From positions 1 through 59,621 of the forward strand of contig CALUYZ010000010.1 of the NCBI GenBank assembly GCA_944325175.1: a DNA stretch of 59,621 bases, written 5' to 3'. Shown here piece by piece: positions 8,750 through 17,270 of this stretch. The notes beneath the pieces were generated by a model. That model made no database searches and was not told where the DNA came from. It saw only the letters and a list, made by a program, of their open reading frames with translations. Positions within the stretch are counted from its first letter, which is position 1, and every line of letters begins with the position of its first letter. The DNA is from Candidatus Gastranaerophilales bacterium (GTDB lineage: Bacteria > Cyanobacteriota > Vampirovibrionia > Gastranaerophilales > Gastranaerophilaceae). The position numbers and the translations under genes were made by a program.

Positions 8750-10372
8750 ATGGCAAACGAAGAAGCTGTAACCAGACCTGAAAAAAGAGGTAAAAAGTTT
8801 GGGTTTTATTTTGCAATCGCTACAAGTTTGCTTATAGCCGCTGCAATTATCTTTACAACCTTTTATTCAATGCGCTGCATTACTTATTTAATGAAAGATT
8901 ACAAATCAACCACAATAACCTATAACAGTTTTATAACGACAAGTTTGTTTAAATCGTTTGCAAGGGACAAAGAAATAGGCGACTACAGCGAAACAGACGA
9001 TATGATGCAATTATTAAAATCAACCGGCTATGTTGCTTATGCTTACGCATACGATATTAAAACAGGCAAAGTTTTTTGGTCTACCCAGCCTTCTTTTTTG
9101 GATAAATCAGCTTCATACATTAAAAAAAATATACTTACTTTAGTTGGTCAAAATTCAAATATACGACCAAGAGAATTATATTCCGGCACTTATTCTGTTG
9201 TAATCGGGCTTGCTGAAAATAAATTTCAAGCTGAAGGCTATCAAAGAATGTTTGATAGTTTGAAATTGTTTGTAATTTTATTCTTAATGGCGGGCGTTAT
9301 AATAAGCGCTTTTATGAGTAAAATGATAAACAAACCTTTAATGGATTTAGTTTCAGGTGTTCAAGAGTTTGGTAAGGGCAACTTTGATTATAAATTAAAA
9401 GACTCGGGATTTGAAGAAATAGATAAACTTGTTGATGCCTATAACCACATGTCTGCTCAGCTTTTAGATTTATACGAATCTCTTGAAAAGAAAGTTGAAG
9501 AAAGAACAAAAGAATTAGAGGAAGCAAACCAGAAATTAAAAGAAACTCAAACAATGATGGTTCATTCTGAAAAAATGCGTTCTTTGGGTGAACTTGTGGC
9601 AGGCATTGCCCATGAAATTAATAATCCTATTAATTTCATATATGGCAATATAATGATTTTAGACAACTATCAAAAAGATCTTCTTGCTTTAATTGATAAA
9701 TATACTTTGCAAGAATCTTCAATGAACCCTGATTGTGTAAAAGAAATTAATGATTTTAAACAAACAATCGATCTTGATTTTCTGAAAGACGATATTGCCG
9801 ATCTTATAAGGTCTTGTTTAGAAGGCGTTGAGAGAACAAAAAATATTATTTTAGATTTGAAAAATTTCTCAAGAATGGATGAAATGGTATTTTCAGAGTG
9901 CAATATACCAAAAGAAATAGATACAACCTTGAATATTTTGAATAATAAAATTAAAAACAGAATCGTCGTGCATAAAGATTATGAAGAAAATCTTCCTAAA
10001 ATTGAAGCCTATGGCGGGCAGATTAATCAAGTATTTATGAACATTTTAGATAACGCACAAGGCGCAATCAAAGGAACGGGCGATATTTTTATTTCTGCCA
10101 AAAAAGAAGGCGAAAATATCAAAATTGAATTTAAAGATACAGGCTGTGGCATCAAGCAAGAAAATTTGAATAAAATTTTCGAACCTTTCTTTACAACAAA
10201 GCCCGTTGGTCAAGGCACAGGGCTTGGCATGAGCATTGCATACAGGGTGATAGAAGCGCATAACGGTAAAATTTCCGTTGAATCAGAACAAGGTGTTGGC
10301 ACGAAGGTTACAATTTTACTTCCTATTAATCATAAAATTGAACAGCAGCAACAAGAAAGCGGTGATAATTAA
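8750..10372 (+). CDS. Membrane sensor histidine kinase with HAMP domain
   Basis: The 540 residues comprise a cytoplasmic N-tail, a transmembrane helix (about 20-43), a periplasmic sensor region of about 120 residues, a second helix (about 170-188), HAMP (about 190-240) and a coiled coil (EKKVEERTKELEEANQKL). The H-box ELVAGIAHEINNP carries the phospho-accepting His; the ATPase domain shows the N-box NILDNAQGAI and G-boxes DTGCGIK and GTGLGM. The overall type resembles kinases paired with HD-GYP regulators. Its stop codon overlaps the start of the response regulator as TAATG, so the pair is translationally coupled. The signal sensed is unknown. Confidence 0.95.
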   Translation: MANEEAVTRPEKRGKKFGFYFAIATSLLIAAAIIFTTFYSMRCITYLMKDYKSTTITYNSFITTSLFKSFARDKEIGDYSETDDMMQLLKSTGYVAYAYAYDIKTGKVFWSTQPSFLDKSASYIKKNILTLVGQNSNIRPRELYSGTYSVVIGLAENKFQAEGYQRMFDSLKLFVILFLMAGVIISAFMSKMINKPLMDLVSGVQEFGKGNFDYKLKDSGFEEIDKLVDAYNHMSAQLLDLYESLEKKVEERTKELEEANQKLKETQTMMVHSEKMRSLGELVAGIAHEINNPINFIYGNIMILDNYQKDLLALIDKYTLQESSMNPDCVKEINDFKQTIDLDFLKDDIADLIRSCLEGVERTKNIILDLKNFSRMDEMVFSECNIPKEIDTTLNILNNKIKNRIVVHKDYEENLPKIEAYGGQINQVFMNILDNAQGAIKGTGDIFISAKKEGENIKIEFKDTGCGIKQENLNKIFEPFFTTKPVGQGTGLGMSIAYRVIEAHNGKISVESEQGVGTKVTILLPINHKIEQQQQESGDN

Positions 10373-11379
10373 TGTCGGATAATCAAAGATATAAAATTTT
10401 AATTGTTGATGACGAGCCGGATAATTTGCAGCTTTTATACAGAACCCTAAGGCGTGATTATGATGTTGTAAAGGCTCAAGGTCCTCTTGAAGCACTTGAT
10501 ATATTAAAGGAAAATTCTTTTAATTGTATTTTATCTGACCATAAAATGCCCGATATGGACGGTGTTGAATTTTTAAAACGTTCCTTTGATATGTATCCCG
10601 ACACGATAAGGCTTTTGGTTACGGCATATTCTGATGTAGAAATTTTAATGAATGCAATTAATTATGCAAAAATTTATAGGTATATTAAAAAGCCGTATTC
10701 GCCTGAAGAATTGCTTCATATTGTTCAGCTTTCACTTGAATATTATCAGCTGAAGGAAGATAACAAAAAATTAATTGTAGATTTAAAAGATTTATTTTCA
10801 GGCACAATTAATGCAATTATGGATGCGCTTGATTCAAAAGATTCATACACTCTTGGGCGCTCAAGAAGAGTTGCATTTTATACAAGCAAAATAATTGCTT
10901 CCATGGATTTAACAAAAACGGAAAAAGCCACAATAGAGCTTGCAGCACTTCTTCATGACATTGGCATGATTGGTGTGCAGGAAGATATTTTACACAAAGT
11001 TGACAAACTTTCAGATGCCGAGAGAGATGAAATAAGAAAACATGTGTTTTATTCAATTAAAATTTTAGAAGATATAAAGCAGTTGGATAAAGTGACTGAT
11101 ATAATAAGGTATCATCATGAATTTTACAATGGCACAGGGTATCCTTTTGGAATAAAAGGTGAAGAAATTCCTTTAGGCGCAAGAATTATTGCAATAGCAG
11201 ATGCCTATGATTCTCTTGTTTCATTTAGACCATATAGAGATGGTCTTACCCCTGAAGAAGCTCTTAAAGTAATTGAAGAAAAACGAGGCGAACAGTTTGA
11301 CCCAAATATATTAGATGTTTTTGAAAGCGTTGTGGATGATGCTAACAAAGAATGGGACAAATTAAACCCTTATGTTTAG
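10372..11379 (+). CDS. Response regulator with HD-GYP phosphodiesterase output
   Basis: A REC domain (about 1-125) with the acidic pocket VDDEPD and acceptor site SDHKMPDMDG is joined to an HD-GYP domain (about 140-335). The latter retains LLHDIGMIG, RYHHEFYNGTGYP and ADAYDSL, the complete metal and substrate motif set for hydrolysing c-di-GMP to pGpG or GMP. The preceding gene supplies the likely cognate kinase, and the PilZ gene two positions upstream supplies a receptor. No GGDEF cyclase is present in the window, so synthesis must occur from a distant locus. Confidence 0.96.
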   Translation: MSDNQRYKILIVDDEPDNLQLLYRTLRRDYDVVKAQGPLEALDILKENSFNCILSDHKMPDMDGVEFLKRSFDMYPDTIRLLVTAYSDVEILMNAINYAKIYRYIKKPYSPEELLHIVQLSLEYYQLKEDNKKLIVDLKDLFSGTINAIMDALDSKDSYTLGRSRRVAFYTSKIIASMDLTKTEKATIELAALLHDIGMIGVQEDILHKVDKLSDAERDEIRKHVFYSIKILEDIKQLDKVTDIIRYHHEFYNGTGYPFGIKGEEIPLGARIIAIADAYDSLVSFRPYRDGLTPEEALKVIEEKRGEQFDPNILDVFESVVDDANKEWDKLNPYV

Positions 11380-11540
11380 CGGTTGATTCAGTAATTTTGA
11401 AAGAGTGTAAAACTGTCAAAGGTTAAAAGCGGGAGTAATAATTTCGCCTAAGCATTTTGCATATTTATAAGAATGTTTAGCTAATGTTAACAATAATGAT
11501 AAATTTAATACTTATATTTAGATGAGCAATATATTCAATC

Positions 11541-11702
11541 TTCATTAAACAATTTTATAAAAAACAATTAAAGCATTTAGTTGTTTAATTCATTTCTTGC
11601 CATACTTTTGGTCTTTCAACCTATTTGCTGTCTGAAACAAAAATTACAGGAGTTATATAAAAAATTATAAATTCCTGATATTTTAGCTTTTTTAAAAATG
11701 TT
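11541..11702. repeat. Tandem repeat unit A (about 163 bp)
   Basis: This is the first of three imperfect head-to-tail units that begin TTCATTAAAC or TTCGTTAAAC at 11541, 11703 and 11867 (periods 162 and 164). Each unit includes a copy of the last codons and stop of the secreted protein gene at 11946-12344, read on the minus strand. The 160 bases before this unit (11380-11540) contain no feature I can support. Confidence 0.85.
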
Positions 11703-11866
11703 TTCGTTAAACAATTTTGCAAAAAAACAATTAAAGCATTTAGTTTTTTAATTCATTTCTTGCCACATTTTGGGTCTTTTAACCTATTTGCTGTCTGAAA
11801 CAAAAATTACAGGAGTTATATAAAAAAATTATAAATTCCTGATATTTTAGCTTTTTTAAAAATATC
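11703..11866. repeat. Tandem repeat unit B (about 163 bp)
   Basis: The middle unit is nearly identical to unit A apart from scattered substitutions and small indels. On the minus strand it still encodes the ending TPVIFVSDSK followed by TAG, but without the rest of the gene, so it is a 3'-end copy and not a functional ORF. Confidence 0.85.
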
Positions 11867-12030
11867 TTCATTAAACAATTTTATAAAAAACAATTAAAGT
11901 TTTTAGTTTTTAATTCATTTCTTGCCATACTTTTGGTCTTTCAGCCTATTTGCTATCTGAAACAAAAATTACAGGAGTTATATATTCAATATCAAAATTA
12001 TAAATTCCAGATAACAATTTAGCTCTTTCA
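11867..12030. repeat. Tandem repeat unit C merging into the intact gene
   Basis: The third unit starts downstream of the intact gene's stop codon and runs into its last codons. Identity to units A and B fades at about 12030, inside the coding region, so this unit is the parent of the duplicated 3' ends. The right boundary is approximate. Confidence 0.7.
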
Positions 12031-12344
12031 AAATATTTCATTTCAATTTCAGGATTTTCCATAATTAATACAAGTTTCCCTTTTTTGCCTGTTAATTGCC
12101 CGTAATATAATGCTTGCCCAACTCCTTCCGCCCATTTTTCGGCAAAATCCATTTCTATTGCATTATTTTTTGTTAAACAGTCAACTCTTGTGGAATCTGT
12201 ATTTCTATATTCTGTTATACCCCCTATATTAGCGCAATACCTTTTATTATATTCTGCTTCTTTGTACAATCTTTTTGCAGACACGGGCAAAATTAGAATA
12301 TTAAAAAATAACAGCAATAAAAACAAATTTCTAATCTTTTCCAT
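11946..12344 (-). CDS. Small secreted protein, possible nuclease-like fold
   Basis: The 132-residue product has a clear signal peptide (hydrophobic core LFLLLLFFNILIL, cleavage predicted after PVSA). The mature part contains a pair of Cys residues (YCANIGG and DCLT) and the block AIEMDFAEKWAEGVGQALYY followed by GKLVLIMENP. This block resembles small secreted proteins with a restriction-endonuclease-like core, in which an acidic pair and a Lys would be catalytic. That is a recollection of family pattern and not a demonstrated function. Its 3' end has been tandemly copied downstream. It is transcribed away from the oxidoreductase start side and has no clear operon partner. Confidence 0.6.
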   Translation of the reverse strand: MEKIRNLFLLLLFFNILILPVSAKRLYKEAEYNKRYCANIGGITEYRNTDSTRVDCLTKNNAIEMDFAEKWAEGVGQALYYGQLTGKKGKLVLIMENPEIEMKYFERAKLLSGIYNFDIEYITPVIFVSDSK

Positions 12345-12398
12345 AAATGAAAAGTATCAAAAATTGTTCTTTATTTATATTACCCTGTTTGGCTATTT

Positions 12399-12947
12399 TT
12401 ATTCAAGCGAAAAGCCATATTCGAAAGATTTTAAATTAAGGTCTAAAAACTCGGGTTTTTTCATGGATGAAACTTTTTTTAAAGCGGAAATTACACTTTC
12501 TTTTGTCAAAATGCCTGTTTTTTTAATAAAGTAACCAAGGGCGACAATGTTTAACAGCAATTTTGAACTTTCTTTGACGATTAAATCGTTTAAGGGTTTA
12601 AAGAAGTAAGATATATCATCTCTGTTTTTTTCTTCTTTTATCAAAGAGGAATCTGCAAATATGGCGCCATTTTTAATTATCATGGTTTCAAATTTATGCA
12701 TAGCTTGTTTTGATAAAAATATGCCATAGTCTGCATTGTCAAAAATGGGTGAAGCAATTTCATTGTCTGAAATTACAACGTAGCAATTAGCGGAACCGCC
12801 TCTCATTTCTGCGCCATAACTTGGTATCCAAGTTGTATTTTTATTTTCAACTATGGCGGCATGACATAAAACTGTTCCTAAAAATAAAACTCCTTGTCCG
12901 CCAAAGCCGGATACTATTATATTTTTATTATTGTTGGTCATTTGCAA
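12399..12947 (-). CDS. 2-oxoacid:ferredoxin oxidoreductase gamma subunit
   Basis: The gamma subunit binds CoA and contacts the catalytic core. The 182 residues start with the typical VSGFGGQGVLFLGTVLCHAA and contain SYGAEMRGGSANCYVVIS, both diagnostic. It lies one base after the beta subunit stop. Together with the three upstream genes it forms a four-subunit enzyme of the VOR/KOR type. Substrate specificity (2-oxoisovalerate, 2-oxoglutarate or a general 2-oxoacid) cannot be decided from sequence by eye. Confidence 0.92.
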   Translation of the reverse strand: MQMTNNNKNIIVSGFGGQGVLFLGTVLCHAAIVENKNTTWIPSYGAEMRGGSANCYVVISDNEIASPIFDNADYGIFLSKQAMHKFETMIIKNGAIFADSSLIKEEKNRDDISYFFKPLNDLIVKESSKLLLNIVALGYFIKKTGILTKESVISALKKVSSMKKPEFLDLNLKSFEYGFSLE

Positions 12948-12948
12948 A

Positions 12949-13713
12949 CTACCTTGTTATATCTTTATAAACTCCCAATTTGTGGGTTTTTGTTATTTCA
13001 TCTTCTATAAATTTCATAGCCTCTACAGGTTTCATTTTCCAGCCTGTGGGACAAGTGCATAAAACTTCTACAAAGCTGAATCCTAAACCTTTTATTTGAT
13101 TTTCGAACGCTTTTTTTATTGCTCTTTTTGTCTGAATTATGCTTTTGACATTATATATACCGCATCTTTCAACATAACAAGCGCCGTCGCACATTGCAAC
13201 CATTTCGGAAATCTTGATAGGATAGCCAAACATTTTAGAATCTCTGCCTAATGGAGTTGTTGCTGTTTTTTGCCCTAAAATGCTTGTTGCACTTGCTTGT
13301 CCGCCTGTCATACCAAAGTTTGTGTTATTTATACAAATGACAGTGATATTTTCACCCCTAAGAGCTGTGTGGATTGTTTCATTCATACCGATTGTTGCAG
13401 CGTCGCCGTCGCCTTGATATGTAAAAACAACTTTATTTGGTTTTGCTCGCTTTACACCCGTTGCAACACAAGGTGCACGCCCATGAGATGAACCTACGAC
13501 ATCTAAGTCAAAATATTTTTCAAGGCAAATTGAACAACCGACAGATGCAACTGCAATGGTATCACCTTGAACGTTTAATTCGTCAATACATTCTGCAATT
13601 AATCTTAAAACAATTCCATGCCCGCAACCGGCACAAAATGTGTAATCATAATCTTTTTTTATAGTGTTTGGTCTTTTAAAAACCAATTTTTCTTCTTTAA
13701 TTAATTCCTGCAT
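12949..13713 (-). CDS. 2-oxoacid:ferredoxin oxidoreductase beta subunit (TPP-binding)
   Basis: The 254-residue beta subunit carries the thiamine diphosphate site. CAGCGHG near residue 28 and the GDGDAATIGMNE magnesium/TPP motif followed by NNTNFGMTGGQ are present. In this enzyme class the conserved cysteines ligate a 4Fe-4S cluster. Its start overlaps the alpha subunit gene by 17 bases, showing translational coupling. The reaction oxidatively decarboxylates a 2-oxoacid to acyl-CoA with reduction of ferredoxin. Confidence 0.94.
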   Translation of the reverse strand: MQELIKEEKLVFKRPNTIKKDYDYTFCAGCGHGIVLRLIAECIDELNVQGDTIAVASVGCSICLEKYFDLDVVGSSHGRAPCVATGVKRAKPNKVVFTYQGDGDAATIGMNETIHTALRGENITVICINNTNFGMTGGQASATSILGQKTATTPLGRDSKMFGYPIKISEMVAMCDGACYVERCGIYNVKSIIQTKRAIKKAFENQIKGLGFSFVEVLCTCPTGWKMKPVEAMKFIEDEITKTHKLGVYKDITR

Positions 13714-14776
13714 ATATATTTAATTCCATAACTTTCTTAACAACATCGCCCGCTTTAATAATATCGCCGCCAAGCTTTGTTAATAATTCAAATTGAACCT
13801 TGTTATCTATTGCTGCTTTAACATCTTGCGCCATTTGACCTTCGTTCATTTCGACATCTAAAATTAATTTAACTTTTTTAGCATATTCGTTGATAATTTT
13901 TTTGGGGAAAGGCCACAAGGTTTTTGGTCTTAATAAGCCGATTTTAATACCTTGTTTTCTAAGCTCCATAATAGCGCTTTTGCAAACTCTGGCAACGGTT
14001 CCAAACGCTGTTATCATGATATCTGCATCATCCATTAAATATTCTTCGTATAAAACTTCATTTTCTTCGATTTGTCTGTATTTATGCTGCAATTTATTAT
14101 TTAATACAATAAGGTCATCTCCGCCCATATGAAGGGAAACCAGTTTTCTTGGCGGACGTTTATTTTCACCTTTATTGACACCGTCTAATTCCCAATCTTT
14201 TGAATCAACTTCACCAAAATCGTAATGTTTAAATTCAACAGGTTCCATCATTTGACCTAAAAAGCCGTCTGCTAAAAGCATTGCCGGATTTCTGTACTTC
14301 CAAGCAAGGTGAAAAACCCTATGGGTAAATTCAACAGATTCATCTATGGTGGATGGTGCTAAGACAATCGTGTGGTAATCGCCGTTCCCACCGCCTTTTG
14401 TTGCTTGAAAATAATCGCCTTGTGAAGCTGTTATATTTCCTAAACCGGGACCTGATCTCATAACAGAAATTATAACCCCCGGTATTTCAGCTGTTGCCAT
14501 GGCTGAAATTGCTTCTTGCATAAGAGCAATGGCGCAAGATGACGAACTTGTCATAGCTTTTATGCCGGTTGAGCATGCGCCAATTACCATATTAATTGCT
14601 GCAAGTTCTGATTCTGCATTTATGTATGTTTTATTCAGCTTTGGCATTTGTGCGCTCATAAATTCGCCAATCTCATTTTGAGGAGTTATAGGATATGCAA
14701 AATAACACTGCAAACCGGCATCAATCGCGGCTCTTGCAACTGCTAAATTACCTTTTATAAGGATTTTTTCACTCAT
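13697..14776 (-). CDS. 2-oxoacid:ferredoxin oxidoreductase alpha subunit (VorB-like)
   Basis: The 359-residue alpha subunit has the N-terminal pyrimidine-binding domain with GNLAVARAAIDAGLQCYFAY, PITPQNEIGEFM and the active-site region AMTSSSSCAIALMQEAI. The overall pattern most resembles VorB of 3-methyl-2-oxobutanoate:ferredoxin oxidoreductases, but KorA proteins are close relatives. The start overlaps the ferredoxin gene stop by four bases (ATGA). The C-terminal domain II is complete. Confidence 0.93.
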   Translation of the reverse strand: MSEKILIKGNLAVARAAIDAGLQCYFAYPITPQNEIGEFMSAQMPKLNKTYINAESELAAINMVIGACSTGIKAMTSSSSCAIALMQEAISAMATAEIPGVIISVMRSGPGLGNITASQGDYFQATKGGGNGDYHTIVLAPSTIDESVEFTHRVFHLAWKYRNPAMLLADGFLGQMMEPVEFKHYDFGEVDSKDWELDGVNKGENKRPPRKLVSLHMGGDDLIVLNNKLQHKYRQIEENEVLYEEYLMDDADIMITAFGTVARVCKSAIMELRKQGIKIGLLRPKTLWPFPKKIINEYAKKVKLILDVEMNEGQMAQDVKAAIDNKVQFELLTKLGGDIIKAGDVVKKVMELNIYAGIN

Positions 14777-14982
14777 CTCAAAACCTCTTTAATTGCAATT
14801 TCAGGGCATGAAATTGCACACATGGCGCACCCTGTGCACTTACCTTCCGTATCTATAAATTCTGCCGGTGTTAACCCTTGTTCATTTGTATTTTTTGAAT
14901 ATCTTATAAGCTTATTCGGACATACCGTGATACAAATTCCGCAGCTTTTACATTTTGATTCATCAATTACTATCTTTGACAT
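14773..14982 (-). CDS. 2-oxoacid oxidoreductase delta subunit (2x4Fe-4S ferredoxin)
   Basis: Two canonical cluster motifs, CKSCGICITVCP and CTGCAMCAISCP, mark a bacterial-type ferredoxin that passes electrons out of the oxidoreductase. I choose the ATG at 14982 (MSKIVIDESK, 69 residues) and not upstream ATGs at 14988 or 15063. It gives the normal ferredoxin N-terminus and lies exactly seven bases after an extended -10 element TGATATAAT. The 15063 start would add an unlikely hydrophobic segment. It is the first gene of the operon. Confidence 0.9.
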   Translation of the reverse strand: MSKIVIDESKCKSCGICITVCPNKLIRYSKNTNEQGLTPAEFIDTEGKCTGCAMCAISCPEIAIKEVLR

Positions 14983-14989
14983 ACTCATG

Positions 14990-14998
14990 ATTATATCA
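14990..14998 (-). promoter_or_regulatory. Extended -10 element of the oxidoreductase operon, leaderless spacing
   Basis: Minus-strand TGATATAAT is followed by seven bases and the ferredoxin ATG at 14982. The extended TGn makes a -35 box dispensable, and none is obvious. The predicted mRNA begins at the start codon. Confidence 0.65.
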
Positions 14999-15087
14999 CT
15001 TAATAAAAAATAAACTTGAAGTAACAAAATATTTACAACAGTTAAAATAAATAAAAGTTTCAATAATTGAATTTTAATTTAACTTAT

Positions 15088-15093
15088 TTGACA
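15088..15093 (+). promoter_or_regulatory. Possible -35 box upstream of nrdD
   Basis: A perfect TTGACA lies 50 bases before the nrdD start. A matching -10 box is weak (GAGAAT at 17-base spacing), so the promoter is only a candidate. No NrdR-type palindromes were recognised. Confidence 0.3.
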
Positions 15094-15143
15094 TGTCGAG
15101 TTAAAAATTAGAGAATTGTGTATGAATTAAGAAGGTTTAATTT

Positions 15144-17270
15144 ATGGAAAAAATTTTAAAACGTGACGGCAAGCTTGAAGAATTTAACAGTGAAAAAATA
15201 ACTTCTGCAATTCAAAAAGCGGCAGAAACAACTCAAGAATTTGATATTCAAACTGCAAGAAAATTGACTCGTCAGGTTTTAGAGATTACAAAAAAACTTG
15301 TTGAAGAAAAAAAAGATGAATTAAGAATTCCTTCCGTTGAAGAAATTCAAGATATAGTTGAATCTGTTCTTTTGTCTTCAGAATATAAAAAAACAGCCAA
15401 AAATTATATTTTATACAGAGAACAACATTCAAGACTAAGAGATTTTATTCAAAGTGCAAATGTAGATATGGTTGATGATTACCTGAAAAAGCTTGATTGG
15501 AAGGTAAAAGAAAATTCAAACATGACATATTCGGTTCAGGGGCTGAATAATTATCTTGCTTCAAATTTATCAAAAAGTTATTGGTTGAATAAAATTTATT
15601 CAAAAAGAGTTAAAGAAGCCCACATATCAGGCGACATTCATATCCATGATTTGAATATAGTTGCAGGATATTGTGTAGGTTGGGACCTAAAAGATTTGTT
15701 AAGTGGCGGTTTTAGGGGTGTTCAAGGGAAAGTTCAATCAAAAGCGCCAAAACATTTTAGAACTGCCCTTATGCAAATGGCAAATTTTTTGTACACAATG
15801 CAAGGCGAAGCCGCAGGCGCACAAGCTTTTTCAAATTTTGATACATTGCTTGCACCATATATTAAATATGACGGCATTTCATATAATGAAGTAAAACAAG
15901 CCATGCAAGAATTTATTTTTAACTTAAACGTTCCAACCCGTGTCGGTTTTCAAACACCTTTTACAAATATAACAATGGATTTAACCGTTCCCAATTATTT
16001 TAAAGATGAATTTGTAACAATAGGGGGAGAAGTTAAAGAAGAAACTTATTCAAATTTTCAAAATGAAATGAACCTTATAAATAAGGCATTTTTTGAAATT
16101 ATGATGGAAGGCGATGCAACAGGGCAAGTTTTCACATTCCCCATTCCAACCTACAATATTACAAAAGATTTTGATTTTGATAATCCTGAATTAAACGGCT
16201 TATGGGAAATGACGGCAAAATATGGCGTGCCCTATTTTTCAAACTTCGTTAATTCGAATATGAACCCTGAAGATGCAAGGTCTATGTGCTGTCGATTAAG
16301 AATAGATAATAGAGAATTGGAATACAGAGGTGGCGGGCTTTTTGGTTCAAATCCCCTGACAGGTTCAATAGGTGTGGTTACGATAAATCTTCCGAAAATA
16401 GCTTATCTTGCGAATAACGAAAAAGAATTTTTTGAAATTCTAAAGCAAAAAATGGATATTGCAAAGGAAAGTTTGGAAGAAAAAAGAAAAATCATTGAAC
16501 ATCTTACAGAACAAGGCTTGTATCCTTATACTAAATATTATCTGAGAGATATTAAAAAAAGGTTTAATCAATATTGGAAAAACCATTTTTCAACAGTTGG
16601 TCTGATAGGTGCAAATGAAGCCTGTTTAAACCTTCTTGGCGTCAACATTGCAGATAGTGAAGGTTTAAAATTTGCAAATAAAATTATGGATTTTATGAAA
16701 CAAGTAATTTTAGAATATAAAAAAGAAACAGGCAATAACTATAATCTGGAAGCATCTCCGGCAGAGGGCGCCGGTTATCGCCTTGCTAAAAAAGATAAAG
16801 AAAATTACCCCGATATTATCGTTGCAAACGAAAAAGAATATATAGAAGGTGCAAAACCTTTTTATACAAATTCAACCCAATTACCCGTCAATTATACGGA
16901 CGATATTTTTGAAGCGCTTAATTTGCAAGATGAACTTCAATCAAAATATACAGGCGGAACGGTTATTCATATTTATGCAGGCGAGAGAATTTATGACCTC
17001 GAGGTTATGAAAAACCTTGTGAAGAAAATATGCAATAATTATAAACTTCCATATTTCACCTTTACACCGACTTTTTCAATTTGCAAAACCCACGGATACA
17101 TTGCAGGGGAACATTTTAATTGTCCAAAATGCGGTGAAGTTGCAGAGGTTTTTTCAAGGGTAGTAGGCTATATTCGCCCGATAAAACAATGGAATGAAGG
17201 TAAAATATCTGAATTTAAAACAAGAAAAACATTTACCATAAATACAGAGGATAAAAAAACAAAATGCTAA
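15144..17270 (+). CDS. nrdD: Anaerobic (class III) ribonucleoside-triphosphate reductase
   Basis: NrdD reduces ribonucleoside triphosphates to deoxy forms using a glycyl radical, an oxygen-sensitive chemistry. The 708 residues contain an N-terminal ATP-cone (about 1-95, starting KILKRDGKLEEF), the ten-stranded barrel, a C-terminal zinc site (CKTHGY and CPKCG) and the glycyl radical motif RVVGYIRP. An AAGG ribosome site precedes the ATG. Its stop overlaps nrdG by seven bases. No aerobic reductase is encoded in the window, in keeping with an anaerobic lifestyle. Confidence 0.97.
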   Translation: MEKILKRDGKLEEFNSEKITSAIQKAAETTQEFDIQTARKLTRQVLEITKKLVEEKKDELRIPSVEEIQDIVESVLLSSEYKKTAKNYILYREQHSRLRDFIQSANVDMVDDYLKKLDWKVKENSNMTYSVQGLNNYLASNLSKSYWLNKIYSKRVKEAHISGDIHIHDLNIVAGYCVGWDLKDLLSGGFRGVQGKVQSKAPKHFRTALMQMANFLYTMQGEAAGAQAFSNFDTLLAPYIKYDGISYNEVKQAMQEFIFNLNVPTRVGFQTPFTNITMDLTVPNYFKDEFVTIGGEVKEETYSNFQNEMNLINKAFFEIMMEGDATGQVFTFPIPTYNITKDFDFDNPELNGLWEMTAKYGVPYFSNFVNSNMNPEDARSMCCRLRIDNRELEYRGGGLFGSNPLTGSIGVVTINLPKIAYLANNEKEFFEILKQKMDIAKESLEEKRKIIEHLTEQGLYPYTKYYLRDIKKRFNQYWKNHFSTVGLIGANEACLNLLGVNIADSEGLKFANKIMDFMKQVILEYKKETGNNYNLEASPAEGAGYRLAKKDKENYPDIIVANEKEYIEGAKPFYTNSTQLPVNYTDDIFEALNLQDELQSKYTGGTVIHIYAGERIYDLEVMKNLVKKICNNYKLPYFTFTPTFSICKTHGYIAGEHFNCPKCGEVAEVFSRVVGYIRPIKQWNEGKISEFKTRKTFTINTEDKKTKC

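Noticed and set aside
11541..12030. Possible CRISPR or insertion sequence
   Set aside because: Units are tandem copies of a gene end, with no inverted terminal repeats, transposase or spacers.
14983..15063. Longer ferredoxin with a hydrophobic N-terminus
   Set aside because: No ribosome site precedes the 15063 ATG; the shorter start gives a standard ferredoxin and matches the promoter.
15061..15143. NrdR boxes upstream of nrdD
   Set aside because: No pair of NrdR-type palindromes was found; only a TTGACA is present.
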